Positions 1 through 7,827 of a stretch of 16,751 nt of DNA are shown here, piece after piece; position 1 is the stretch's first letter; each line of letters begins with the position of its first letter. The translations under genes were made by a program, and so were the position numbers. Where the stretch lies: the NCBI GenBank assembly GCA_002825515.1, contig PJET01000136.1:1-16751 (forward strand), read 5' to 3'. The DNA is from Candidatus Thorarchaeota archaeon MP11T_1 (GTDB lineage: Archaea; Asgardarchaeota; Thorarchaeia; Thorarchaeales; Thorarchaeaceae). Below the pieces are notes generated by a model. That model searched no databases and was not told the DNA's origin. It saw only the letters and a program-made list of their open reading frames with translations.

Positions 1-48
1 CTCATAGGGTTAGGCGTGATTCTCCTAATCGTTGGAGCAGTCAAGTAG
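1..48 (+). CDS. 3' end of a truncated membrane-protein gene
   Basis: Frame 1 is open from the window edge and ends with TAG at 46-48. The 15 visible residues (LIGLGVILLIVGAVK) are a glycine- and aliphatic-rich stretch ending in Lys, typical of a C-terminal membrane helix. A hairpin with a T-rich trailer begins 32 bp after the stop, which supports a real gene end. The rest of the gene lies outside the window, so the family cannot be named. A chance open frame of this length is possible; the hairpin and the hydrophobicity are the only support. Confidence 0.45.
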   Translation, partial: LIGLGVILLIVGAVK

Positions 49-60
49 TTCCTTCAATTC

Positions 61-72
61 AAAATACATAGG
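61..72 (+). repeat. 12-bp direct repeat, copy 1 (left of mscL)
   Basis: AAAATACATAGG occurs here and again at 512-523 in the same orientation. The two copies bracket the MscL-type gene: this one lies 50 bp beyond its stop and the other lies 29 bp upstream of its start. The match is exact for 12 bp and ends sharply on both sides. It may be chance in AT-rich DNA, or the right copy may simply be a promoter element read on the minus strand. Confidence 0.5.
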
Positions 73-79
73 AAAGCGT

Positions 80-116
80 GGGGAGAAGAGTCTCCCCTCG
101 TATCTATATTTTAGTC
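80..116 (+). terminator. Hairpin terminator between convergent genes
   Basis: GGGGAGA at 80-86 pairs with TCTCCCC at 91-97 around a 4-nt AGAG loop (7 bp, no mismatches). On the plus strand it is followed by T-rich sequence through about 116. It sits between the stop of the truncated gene (48) and the stop of the minus-strand MscL gene (123), where a transcript end is expected. Archaeal termination is mainly driven by T-tracts, so the hairpin may add stability or processing rather than being essential. Confidence 0.6.
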
Positions 117-122
117 TGTATT

Positions 123-482
123 TTAATCAATTCCAATTCGAGCTGCAATCTTCACAATTAAGAAGACCACAAATGCTACGATTATGAACGTAATCAAGCT
201 GTCCAATATGGGACCGCCGGATAAAACATAATCTACACCCTCTGGTTGAATAGCTGGATAAACAAACTCAATTAGTGGCATAATGAGACTGTTCACAAGA
301 GCCTGCACAACCTGACCTATGTATATGCCTAGGATGAACGCAACTGCAAGTCCTAGGACCTTGTAGTTTGAGATGAATGCAACAAACTCGTTGATTACTC
401 CTTTGGGAGCAGGAGGCTTTGGAGCTGGTGTCAGCAATTTCCGAATTTCTCTTAGTTCTTCCAACATTTCATTATTTGACAT
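123..482 (-). CDS. mscL: MscL-type large-conductance mechanosensitive channel
   Basis: This 119-residue membrane protein is related to MscL, the pore that opens under membrane tension and releases solutes during hypo-osmotic shock. Residues 28-36 (KGVINEFVA) match the MscL amphipathic N-terminal helix. TM1 is about 41-66, with the small-residue-rich pore-lining pattern and the PL turn after it (IMPLIEF). The external loop is about 72-90 and TM2 about 91-112. The MscL cytoplasmic helix (EIRxLL in E. coli, at the C-terminus) appears here at the N-terminus as LEELREIRKLL, followed by a Pro/Ala linker, and the protein ends right after TM2. The ATG at 482 is chosen because GGGGTGAG lies just upstream; longer in-frame extensions add no family-like sequence. 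The gene faces the truncated gene at 1-48 and diverges from the methyltransferase at 586. Confidence 0.8.
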   Translation of the reverse strand: MSNNEMLEELREIRKLLTPAPKPPAPKGVINEFVAFISNYKVLGLAVAFILGIYIGQVVQALVNSLIMPLIEFVYPAIQPEGVDYVLSGGPILDSLITFIIVAFVVFLIVKIAARIGID

Positions 483-511
483 GTTCTCACCCCTAATGAA
501 TGTACCAAAAG

Positions 512-523
512 AAAATACATAGG
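512..523 (-). promoter_or_regulatory. 12-bp repeat copy 2; possible mscL promoter element
   Basis: This is the second copy of AAAATACATAGG. Read on the minus strand it is CCTATGTATTTT, an AT-rich element centred about 35 nt upstream of the mscL ATG. A TATA box here would place the transcript start about 10 nt before the ATG, just ahead of the GGGGTGAG ribosome site. The element is not a strong consensus, and the identical copy beyond the gene's 3' end would not be explained by this role. Confidence 0.3.
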
Positions 524-585
524 TGGGTAATGACTCTTTCCAAAACATGTTTAGATTGATAATGCAGAATGGATAGTAATAGTAA

Positions 586-1197
586 ATGAGTTTCTGGTTC
601 TTTCTCTCAATGATGGGGCTTATCCTTGTCATTCCAATCCATTTCTTGTCAGTAGAACACTCCAGATTGGATAGCAAATATGGTCAGGAAAAAGGATTAA
701 AGATTGGAGCTGCTTTTGGGATGATTTCGGGATGGGGTTTCTTTCTCTTCTTGATCGGACTCTGGGTTTCACCACAGGAGAGATTTGCTATCCAGATCTC
801 GGAAATCATCTTCATGGGAGTTCCACTTTTCCATATTATACTGGCTATAGTATTTCTTCTACCTGGAGCTTGGCTCGGAATTACAGGAGTGATTGAGGTG
901 GGACTCAAAGTTGCTGAAACGCATCGAGCTGAAAGAGTGATATCTACTGGGGTCTATTCACGAGTCCGACATCCTCAGTATCTTGGATCTATTCTAGCTC
1001 ATGTTGGAGCGTCATTTCTCTTATCAGCTTATTACTCGCTTCTTGTGACACCAGTTGTTATCTTAATCAATTACATACTCTGTTGGAAAGAAGAGAGAGA
1101 ATTAGTTAGGGAATTTGGTGAGGCCTATATAGAGTATCAAAACAGAACCCCAATGTTGTTTCCAAGCCGAAAAAAGATCAAGTCTGTGCAAGAATAG
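586..1197 (+). CDS. ICMT/PEMT-family membrane methyltransferase
   Basis: This 203-residue integral membrane protein belongs to the isoprenylcysteine carboxyl methyltransferase / phospholipid methyltransferase superfamily, which uses S-adenosylmethionine to methylate lipid-linked or hydrophobic substrates inside the membrane. The hallmark C-terminal half is intact: GVYSRVRHPQYLG at about 122-134 and EERELVREFGEAYIEY at about 169-184. These form the conserved cofactor site (RHPxYxG followed by EExxLxxxFGxxYxxY). Hydrophobic helices lie at about 4-22, 43-61, 77-103 and 136-166. The start at 586 puts a membrane helix immediately at the N-terminus; no Shine-Dalgarno is evident. The giant surface-protein gene follows 48 bp after the stop on the same strand, so co-transcription is likely. 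The substrate cannot be read from sequence: prenylcysteine, a phospholipid or another amphiphile are all possible. Confidence 0.82.
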   Translation: MSFWFFLSMMGLILVIPIHFLSVEHSRLDSKYGQEKGLKIGAAFGMISGWGFFLFLIGLWVSPQERFAIQISEIIFMGVPLFHIILAIVFLLPGAWLGITGVIEVGLKVAETHRAERVISTGVYSRVRHPQYLGSILAHVGASFLLSAYYSLLVTPVVILINYILCWKEERELVREFGEAYIEYQNRTPMLFPSRKKIKSVQE

Positions 1198-1245
1198 TTT
1201 ATGATAGAATATACTCACGTTTATTCTATATTCGGGGAATGTTTG

Positions 1246-4200
1246 ATGCCGTCTCATCGTTTGATAGTCAGCCTGTTGGTGTTCTTCTTTATCATACTGC
1301 CTTTAGCAGGGCAATTTTCGTACATGGATGCTAAAATTGTAGATGATTCATCAATATTAGAACAAATAGAGAAAAAACCAGACATCCAAAAGACTGATGG
1401 TCACTCAATACTTGCAGCAGACCCCATCAGCGGTGTTCTCGACTCAGTCGTCGTAGAACAGTATGGATATTTTGGTACAGGACAACTTGATGCACGTACA
1501 GATACTAGCCATAATGAACAAGCTACTATTCCTATAGATAACGCAACAGGATGGGTTGGAAGTCGCGCACAACTTGAGCTATGGAATATGGAGAGACTCT
1601 ATGTTGAGAATGGAACATTCGACGATGGCATTGATGGAACAACATACTATCCAAATACAGTTGCGGGATATCCCTATGGATGGGATTTTGAGTGGGACGA
1701 CCCAAGCTATGGAGGACCGCCGGGGGAACAGAATGTATCAACAACCTATGACAAGGATGCAGGGTATATTGTGCTTCAGACAGAGGGTCAGTTAGACACT
1801 TCGTCTGGATATGTCCTATATAGGCACTATGATGGCACCTATATATACTGGAATCAGACCATACACAATGTACCATACTCGGACAATCTCACTTTGACTT
1901 TCATGTTCAACTATGAGAGTGGAATAATAGACAAGTTAGACCTTATTGAGGGCTGGGTTTGGCTTGATGTCCTGATTGATGGCGATTATGTGGATTATAT
2001 CAATCTGATGAATGCCACTGAGTGTCCCTCACGAAACACATGGTATGAATTTACAGTTGCTAACATAACTGATCCCGCAGATGTATTCAACCTAGAGATT
2101 GGTATTTACATTCAAACATGGTATGGTGACAATTACTACTACACAAATCCAGGCGGAGACTATGACCAAGATGATGTTCTTGATTTTGACCACACAAGAG
2201 TCAATAGAGTGCTTCTTGATAATATCACACTGTTGAGTGTGACTCAACCGAGTTATGATTCTGTTAATCTAACATTCCATTCAGGAACCTTCAGTTTGGC
2301 TATTACAGAACTCTCTGGTTACGGAACAGCGGTCATCAGCAATCCAAGTTACTGGAGTGATAGTAGTCTGACGGTTGGTATATCCTCGAATGTCAGCATC
2401 TCATGCGATTATGAAGTGAAATTATTATCTCACAACTTTGGAAATTCTTTGTGGGCACCTCAACCCACTCGAGTTGGTGTAGCATACTCTGTTGAAGCAG
2501 GAGCGAGCGCATCATTAGCGACGTTCACTTATGTTGGAAACGAAGGAGTCGCCATATATGAGAATTTCACCGTTGAGTTATTCATTCCTTCGGATTGGGA
2601 GAATGTAACAATCTACGACCCATTCCTTAACGATGTGACCAGTGAATGTTTCTACACTTCAGGATCTATAGAGATACCGACTTCATTGCTAAATCGACTG
2701 GGTTGGTGGCAAATCGTTCTCGAGTCACCCAATTATGCAAAATCAGTTACAACACAGATTGAAGACTTAGGTTTATGGTACAGTAGTCAATTGTTTAGAC
2801 CTGATAATTTAACACGCGTTTCAGTTAATCTTGGAACAACTAATCAGACTCCGACAATCTCTAATCCAGTGAACGTGACATATTATCAACCGGATGCCAG
2901 CATATGGTATGAAGAGTCTATTGGCTCAGGCTCAAATGGAATTGCGAATTCTACACAACAGATGCTTTCAGGGGGTGCTACTCTAGCAGGCGAGTGGACT
3001 GTTACTGCAATATGGTCCAATGGCACAGAGGTTGCTTATGGTGTGACATTGTTTGATATGTATCACACAGCTTCACTTGTGGTTCCAGCAGAATACACGA
3101 CCGTTCAGACCGATGTAGGTCTAATAATCTCAAACTTTGTTTATTATACTGATGCAGATACATCAGCTTTCCTTCTTGATGATTCAGTAACAATTACAGC
3201 AAACTGGACCGGTTCTATTGTGCCATTCACTCAAGACTTTGTCAAAAATTGGTGGCGAGGTGAGTTTGACACTTCCATGTTGGATGGTGGTCAATATACT
3301 GTCAATGTGACTGCATCGAGACCATACTTTGATAATGTATCAACTCAATTCACTGTGATAGCAATACAGAAAACGACTATTGAAATTCTGAATGCAGGAG
3401 CAATACCAATAGAGCGTGGTTTGAACGAAGTCTTTACTGTGCAATTGGATTTTGAGTTGTTAAATGGAACAGGGATCTCAGGAGCTAACATTGACATCAG
3501 TCATTCAGGACCTGTAGGAGGGTTGTCATGGTACAACTTTGTTGATAATAACAGTGGACACTATTCAGTGAATATCATTTGTGATATCTCTGCGACGTAT
3601 CCAATCACAATAACGTTGAACAAATCATACCATAGTAGCGCCTCAGACTCATTCACACTTATTATTGGAGAAACTGGAACATCCATAGTCTGTCTGAATG
3701 GAACTGCAGACGCAGTTTTGTTTGGTAGCAACTATACTGTTGTATTGGAGTATTTGAACAGTACGGCAGGGGGGTTGATAGGAGCAACTCTCCAAGTTCT
3801 TACTACAAATCCAACAACGGGTTTAAACTACACAGGTTTTACACCGATAGCAGATGGACTTTATACAATTACACTCATTCCGACCACTTCAGGGTCTTTC
3901 TCAATTGTCATGAGCGCAAGTCTTCTGAATCACGAAACTCAATATGTAACATTCACTCTCACAGCCACTGGTATTCCGACAGTGCTAACGTCAGTACCAT
4001 CGACTGCAAGTATTTCAGTGGACCATAATTTCACGGTTCAACTTAGGTTTCAAGACGAGTCGTTGAATCCTATTGACTTGGGGCATTTCACTGTGGTTAA
4101 TCCTCCAAGTGGGCTTAATATCTCATCTGTTATTCCACTTGGTAATGGTCTATATAATTTCACTCTAATTCCATTAGGGATAGGCACATACGATGTTCTT

Positions 4201-5982
4201 TTCAGAGCCTCTGCGTACAACTATCAGAGTTCAAGCACAGCCTTTACATTAGTCGTTACAGAAATAAAAACGCGGGTTGAGTTTGAAGGTGATGTTACCT
4301 ATGCACTAGCTGAATTCGAAGAACCATACCAGCTTATAGTCTATTATTATCGCTCTGACATTGCATCTCCGGTCAATGTGAATGGAGCCAATATTTCAGT
4401 TCTTACACAGGATCCAGGGCTACATATAACAATTGATGAATATTCAGGATATTACTTAATTACCATCAGAGGACAGGCAATAGGCACCTGGTCATTAACG
4501 ATTTCAGCAAATAAAACGAATCACTTTATTGCAACAAAACAATTTCTTTTTGAAGTTGAGGAGATTGATACATCTGTTCAAGGATCAAGTCCGTTCGATG
4601 ATTTATTCGTAGGGAGACCATACCTTTTCACTTTCAACTATATATACGAAGCAAATAGTAGTAGTATCTTCGGTGCTTCTGTGATCCCATTTGGCGAGGG
4701 ATCGGATTGGATGACATTTACTGAGCTTGGGTCAGGTCAATATTCTGTCAATCTTACACCTGTTGAACTAGGAGATTATAGTGTACTCTTAACTTTCGAA
4801 AAGTTTGGTTTTGTGACCGCAAATTATAGACTCACGTTCAGAGTCAGCGAAATACCAATTTCTATTGAAATTCTCCAAGGTCTTAGAGGACCTGAAGGTC
4901 TTGGAACGACATTTATGGTCAGATTAACTGAATCGGATACAGGTCTTGCTATTACCGAGGCTAGTGTCTATTGTAATATTCACGACTCTAATGAGAATCC
5001 TATATATGAACAAGCAATTCTCATGCAAGAGTCTGTCACTGCGGGGGTCTACACAACAGATTTTGAAATGCCTTCAGCCGATGGAACATTCTTCATTGTT
5101 GTTTCTTGTAATATTGCTAACTATGTGTTAGAAGAGAATCTAATAATGCAACTACAGCCTGCAAGAGATGTTAGTACTATGTTGCTTATGACCGTACGTA
5201 CATACTATTGGGTTTTCCTTGGAATTGGAGCTGTAGCAATGGGTCTGATGTATAGAAGAACAGAGAGAAGAAAAAGAGTTAGACAGAATAGGATAGCACT
5301 CTCCATAAAGAAACGTTTCGATGATGTTCGTAGCCTGCTTGGAGTAATTGTTCTTCACAAGGATAGTGGACTACCAGTTTATTCACAAATTCTAAGAGAG
5401 GGTCTCGAAGAAGCTGTGATTTCAGCATTTATCACTGCAATCACGAGTTTTCGAAGAGAGTTTGATATTGAAACCACAACTGAAGAGTGGGGATTAATCC
5501 CAATCTCTGATATTGTAAGGGTTATTTCTACAAACAAGCTAATTTGTGCATTCATCACAACTGGTAATCCTTCAGCTGAACAACAAGAGAGAATGATTAA
5601 GTTTGCAAAGACCGTAGGTTTCATCTTTGATGACACTATAGAGGACGTTCCAGTTGTAGTCTTGGATCATCATACTACTGCACGGTTCAATGAATTATTC
5701 GACGAGGTTCTCGATGGTGCTCTACTGAGAACATATAAGTTGGACGACTCGAAGAAATTCCAAGTTTCCAGTTGCGCTGATGAACGGATTGCTAGTCAGC
5801 GAGATGAGGAGTTCAAACTCGAACAGCTTGCCGCCGAAATCGCTGCATGTGGTCTAGAAGAAGGCCGCGTCTATCAAGCCATCATGCGGGCTTTGGAGAG
5901 TCGTTATCTTGTGGCCATAGATGAGCCTCTATTTGCTACAAAAATAGTTAGAGCTCCAGACACTGTAGCAGAGGAGGGATAG
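1246..5982 (+). CDS. Giant receptor-like surface protein: Ig-like repeats, one TM helix, longin/Roadblock-like cytosolic domain
   Basis: The protein is 1578 residues from the chosen ATG at 1246. An upstream in-frame ATG at 1201 would add 15 residues ahead of the signal peptide but has no ribosome site; GGGGA precedes 1246. Order of parts: signal peptide about 1-25; an aromatic, acidic region with a jelly-roll-like domain ending in an LDNITL motif (about 100-335); less clear beta-rich domains (about 336-705); six degenerate repeats of about 100 residues (706-1305), each with a GxYxxxxxP-type strand pair and an FxxxV end; a membrane helix about 1320-1339; a basic stop-transfer segment (RRTERRKRVRQ); and about 235 cytosolic residues. 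The cytosolic part has a LLGVIVLHKDSGLPVYS strand pair like Asgard longin/Roadblock-type domains, then a helical, HTH-like end. Many N-x-S/T sequons lie outside the membrane and suggest glycosylation. It is probably a surface receptor or adhesin signalling inward; its ligand is unknown. The fold calls are by eye. Confidence 0.72.
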   Translation: MPSHRLIVSLLVFFFIILPLAGQFSYMDAKIVDDSSILEQIEKKPDIQKTDGHSILAADPISGVLDSVVVEQYGYFGTGQLDARTDTSHNEQATIPIDNATGWVGSRAQLELWNMERLYVENGTFDDGIDGTTYYPNTVAGYPYGWDFEWDDPSYGGPPGEQNVSTTYDKDAGYIVLQTEGQLDTSSGYVLYRHYDGTYIYWNQTIHNVPYSDNLTLTFMFNYESGIIDKLDLIEGWVWLDVLIDGDYVDYINLMNATECPSRNTWYEFTVANITDPADVFNLEIGIYIQTWYGDNYYYTNPGGDYDQDDVLDFDHTRVNRVLLDNITLLSVTQPSYDSVNLTFHSGTFSLAITELSGYGTAVISNPSYWSDSSLTVGISSNVSISCDYEVKLLSHNFGNSLWAPQPTRVGVAYSVEAGASASLATFTYVGNEGVAIYENFTVELFIPSDWENVTIYDPFLNDVTSECFYTSGSIEIPTSLLNRLGWWQIVLESPNYAKSVTTQIEDLGLWYSSQLFRPDNLTRVSVNLGTTNQTPTISNPVNVTYYQPDASIWYEESIGSGSNGIANSTQQMLSGGATLAGEWTVTAIWSNGTEVAYGVTLFDMYHTASLVVPAEYTTVQTDVGLIISNFVYYTDADTSAFLLDDSVTITANWTGSIVPFTQDFVKNWWRGEFDTSMLDGGQYTVNVTASRPYFDNVSTQFTVIAIQKTTIEILNAGAIPIERGLNEVFTVQLDFELLNGTGISGANIDISHSGPVGGLSWYNFVDNNSGHYSVNIICDISATYPITITLNKSYHSSASDSFTLIIGETGTSIVCLNGTADAVLFGSNYTVVLEYLNSTAGGLIGATLQVLTTNPTTGLNYTGFTPIADGLYTITLIPTTSGSFSIVMSASLLNHETQYVTFTLTATGIPTVLTSVPSTASISVDHNFTVQLRFQDESLNPIDLGHFTVVNPPSGLNISSVIPLGNGLYNFTLIPLGIGTYDVLFRASAYNYQSSSTAFTLVVTEIKTRVEFEGDVTYALAEFEEPYQLIVYYYRSDIASPVNVNGANISVLTQDPGLHITIDEYSGYYLITIRGQAIGTWSLTISANKTNHFIATKQFLFEVEEIDTSVQGSSPFDDLFVGRPYLFTFNYIYEANSSSIFGASVIPFGEGSDWMTFTELGSGQYSVNLTPVELGDYSVLLTFEKFGFVTANYRLTFRVSEIPISIEILQGLRGPEGLGTTFMVRLTESDTGLAITEASVYCNIHDSNENPIYEQAILMQESVTAGVYTTDFEMPSADGTFFIVVSCNIANYVLEENLIMQLQPARDVSTMLLMTVRTYYWVFLGIGAVAMGLMYRRTERRKRVRQNRIALSIKKRFDDVRSLLGVIVLHKDSGLPVYSQILREGLEEAVISAFITAITSFRREFDIETTTEEWGLIPISDIVRVISTNKLICAFITTGNPSAEQQERMIKFAKTVGFIFDDTIEDVPVVVLDHHTTARFNELFDEVLDGALLRTYKLDDSKKFQVSSCADERIASQRDEEFKLEQLAAEIAACGLEEGRVYQAIMRALESRYLVAIDEPLFATKIVRAPDTVAEEG
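3361..5160 (+). repeat. Six tandem degenerate repeats (about 98 residues each) in the giant surface protein
   Basis: Repeat units begin near 3361, 3670, 3967, 4261, 4561 and 4849. Each opens with a T-x-I/V strand (for example TTIEIL, TSIVCL, TRVEFE, TSVQGS), then an FTVxL-like strand, a glycine-rich GA or GL turn, a GxYxxxLxP motif, a GxYxxxxxxxxxxY/F strand and an FxxxV closing strand. This pattern fits Ig/fibronectin-like beta sandwiches stacked as a stalk. The units have diverged strongly and share no long identical DNA, so they are old duplications and not a recent array. Confidence 0.6.
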
Positions 5983-5991
5983 AATAAAGAA

Positions 5992-6027
5992 GGTGAGAGT
6001 TTTCATCTCTCACCAATTTTCAGTTTT
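5992..6027 (+). terminator. Bidirectional hairpin terminator
   Basis: GGTGAGAG at 5992-5999 pairs perfectly with CTCTCACC at 6007-6014 around a 7-nt loop. T4 runs follow at 6017-6020 and 6024-6027. It starts 10 bp after the giant surface-protein stop. Read on the minus strand it lies about 20 bp beyond the convergent TspO-like gene stop and is followed by TTCTTTATT, so it can serve both transcripts. Confidence 0.65.
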
Positions 6028-6033
6028 GCAAAA

Positions 6034-6843
6034 TCAATTACGTACTAAATAGAAGTCCAGTGGTTTCTTCCGTAATACTAATGGAATCACAATTATTGCT
6101 ACTACTATCACAATCGCTACAATCAATGCAGTCCAGTAGATAATAGGAATCACTTCGATAGTTGTCCATTTCACGTAGATACCCACAGCCGCCCAGACAA
6201 CAACAAGACTGTATGCGATATCCCTTCGCTTCACTAACATGACTATAGCAAGCAACAACGCCACAACTAGGACCAGAGCTGTCCAGAGATATTGAGTATC
6301 CAATGGAATAGTAAGGTATTCATTTAGTACTGAGGCGGTATTGGCAATCGTTGCAACGGATATCCAACCCACATAGACACTAACAGGTAGATGTACTGCC
6401 AGCTTTTGACTAAGGGACACTTCAGATACACCTATCCCAAGTCTAAAGTAGGTATACAGAAGAGTCAATAAAATACCAAGCATCAATGGTTCTGTCAAGA
6501 GAAGCAACACAGTCGTATCAACAGCAAAATGAAATGCAATCAACCAGCTTACATTGAAAAGTCCACCAATAAGGTATAGGTAACCAATTTTTCCTAGATA
6601 ATCTTCATTGACTTGACTTGGTCGTGCCTGATAGATGATGAAGATTATGAGAAGTGTGTAGATCACACTCCAAATTGAGAATACATAACCAGCCGGGGTG
6701 AAGTAGCTGAAAAACCTATCAGCAGCCTCGCCAGTATTCACTCCACCAAAATTTAGAATATTGGATAGAGCATTCATAATGATTGTAAAGATTATTGCGA
6801 GGATGTTTATAATTTGAAATGTTTTGAAATTTTTAGTTGACAA
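6034..6843 (-). CDS. TspO/MBR-related multi-pass membrane protein
   Basis: The 269-residue protein resembles the long, eight-or-more-helix relatives of TspO, often named tryptophan-rich sensory proteins. The family signature FTPAGYVFSIWSVIY is at 48-62, preceded by NxxSNxLxFxGxxTGE (24-39) and followed by NVSWLIAFHF (97-106). Hydrophobic helices cover almost the whole chain up to a short basic C-terminus (RKKPLDFYLVRN). TspO proteins bind porphyrins and other hydrophobic ligands; the role of this longer branch is unsettled, so no substrate is assigned. The start is TTG at 6843: it keeps the first membrane helix that an ATG 22 codons later would cut, and GTGGGG lies about 9 nt upstream. The gene converges with the giant surface gene across a shared hairpin and diverges from the FilR1-type regulator. 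Confidence 0.75.
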   Translation of the reverse strand: MSTKNFKTFQIINILAIIFTIIMNALSNILNFGGVNTGEAADRFFSYFTPAGYVFSIWSVIYTLLIIFIIYQARPSQVNEDYLGKIGYLYLIGGLFNVSWLIAFHFAVDTTVLLLLTEPLMLGILLTLLYTYFRLGIGVSEVSLSQKLAVHLPVSVYVGWISVATIANTASVLNEYLTIPLDTQYLWTALVLVVALLLAIVMLVKRRDIAYSLVVVWAAVGIYVKWTTIEVIPIIYWTALIVAIVIVVAIIVIPLVLRKKPLDFYLVRN

Positions 6844-6878
6844 TTAAAAAACCCCACAAGTTACTTTAACTATAGTTA

Positions 6879-6888
6879 GTTTATAAGT
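6879..6888 (-). promoter_or_regulatory. TATA-like box for the TspO-related gene
   Basis: On the minus strand this reads ACTTATAAAC, a good archaeal TATA element. A start about 25 nt downstream would fall near 6858, giving a short leader that holds the GTGGGG ribosome site ahead of the TTG start at 6843. The surrounding 212-bp divergent intergenic region (6844-7055) is AT-rich and holds no gene that I can see. Confidence 0.45.
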
Positions 6889-7023
6889 GTTGATGTTGGT
6901 CTTCATATCTCTGAAACAAACATTGAAGAATTGATTGTCAAGCAGGAATGTTTCCATAAGAACTCTAAATCTAAACAATATATTCTCATCAATATTAATC
7001 CAAAGTTATCTTGCTCTAGTATG

Positions 7024-7032
7024 AATTATTAA
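7024..7032 (+). promoter_or_regulatory. TATA-like element for the FilR1-type regulator (leaderless)
   Basis: AATTATTAA is centred about 28 nt upstream of the ATG at 7056, and no Shine-Dalgarno lies between. This spacing fits a transcript that begins at or next to the start codon. The element is a weak match, so this is moderate support only. Confidence 0.35.
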
Positions 7033-7055
7033 CATGGTTTGATATTCAAAACTCT

Positions 7056-7820
7056 ATGGAAGAACTCTCTAAACTGCTGTTTGAGCTTTCAAATGAGGAT
7101 AGATTAAGAGTCTTGAAACTGCTAAGAGAAAGTCCGACAAAATTGACCGCACTCGCTTCTACTCTTGACTTGACGGTCCAAGAAACATCCAGACATCTCT
7201 CACGAATGACAAAAGCCAGTCTGATTCAAAAGGGGTCTGATGGAGCCTATTTCATTACAGCTTATGGGTCTCAACTGCAGGAGGTTCTGCCATCCCTCTC
7301 ATTCCTTATCAAAAATCAAGAGTATTTCATGACTCATACAATGTCGAACTTGCCAAGAGAGTTTATTTCTCGAATAGGTGATTTAGTTAACGCTGAATTC
7401 ACTGACAATGCAATTGTACTATTTCAGCAAGTGGACAGCCTGATTTCAAAAGCCACCAAGTATGTTTGGATAATGTCCGATCAAGCACTATCAAGCACAT
7501 TCCCACTCCTTGAACAAAGTCTTGGAAGAGGCGTTGAATTTAGGGTAATCATGCCAGCAGACATTGAAGTACCAAAATTACCTAAGGAGATACTACCTGA
7601 TTTTAGCAAATATCGAGGAAATCTGATGGAGCCCAGACATCTGGAAAAAGTGACTCACGTTGTGATTCTTTCGGAGTCTGAAGGTATACTTACTCTACCA
7701 GATCTTGATGGTCGGCTTGATTATTTGGGATTTAGAATAGAAGATAGTTTGGGTCTTCATTGGTGTCACGATCTCTTTGTTCACTTCTGGGACAAAGCAA
7801 ATCCTATTGTCTTTGGATAG
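7056..7820 (+). CDS. Winged-helix transcriptional regulator with FilR1-type C-terminal domain
   Basis: This 254-residue cytoplasmic protein looks like an archaeal transcription regulator of the COG4742 type. The N-terminal winged helix (about 1-75) has the ArsR-like pattern LSNEDRLRVLKLLRESP, a recognition helix around TVQETSRHLSRMTKASLI and a wing (QKGSDGAYFITAYG). A linker helix follows. The C-terminal half (about 118-254) resembles the FilR1 middle domain (PF08350, formerly DUF1724), with VDSLISKATKYVWIMSDQAL, RGVEFRVIMP and a final LGLHWCHDLFVHFWDKA motif. Family members in methanogens bind small signals and control metabolism genes; the ligand here is unknown. The gene diverges from the TspO-like gene, which it might regulate, and converges with the DinB-like gene 7 bp away. 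Confidence 0.82.
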   Translation: MEELSKLLFELSNEDRLRVLKLLRESPTKLTALASTLDLTVQETSRHLSRMTKASLIQKGSDGAYFITAYGSQLQEVLPSLSFLIKNQEYFMTHTMSNLPREFISRIGDLVNAEFTDNAIVLFQQVDSLISKATKYVWIMSDQALSSTFPLLEQSLGRGVEFRVIMPADIEVPKLPKEILPDFSKYRGNLMEPRHLEKVTHVVILSESEGILTLPDLDGRLDYLGFRIEDSLGLHWCHDLFVHFWDKANPIVFG

Positions 7821-7827
7821 CTCATCT

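Noticed and set aside
1532..1876. Minus-strand open frame of 114 codons inside the giant surface gene
   Set aside because: The translation is His/Ser-rich without any hydrophobic pattern, and it opposes the aromatic surface-domain coding strand. Other antisense frames in this gene (3002-3193, 5152-5358, 5379-5636) were rejected for the same reason.
3361..5160. Tandem repeats as a possible CRISPR or recent satellite array
   Set aside because: The repetition is at the protein level only, with units near 98 residues, long divergence and an unbroken coding frame.
6917..6953. Inverted repeat AAACATT...AATGTTT with 23-nt spacing in the divergent intergenic region
   Set aside because: Seven AT-rich bases with wide spacing are expected by chance here. 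It could be an operator, but nothing else supports it.
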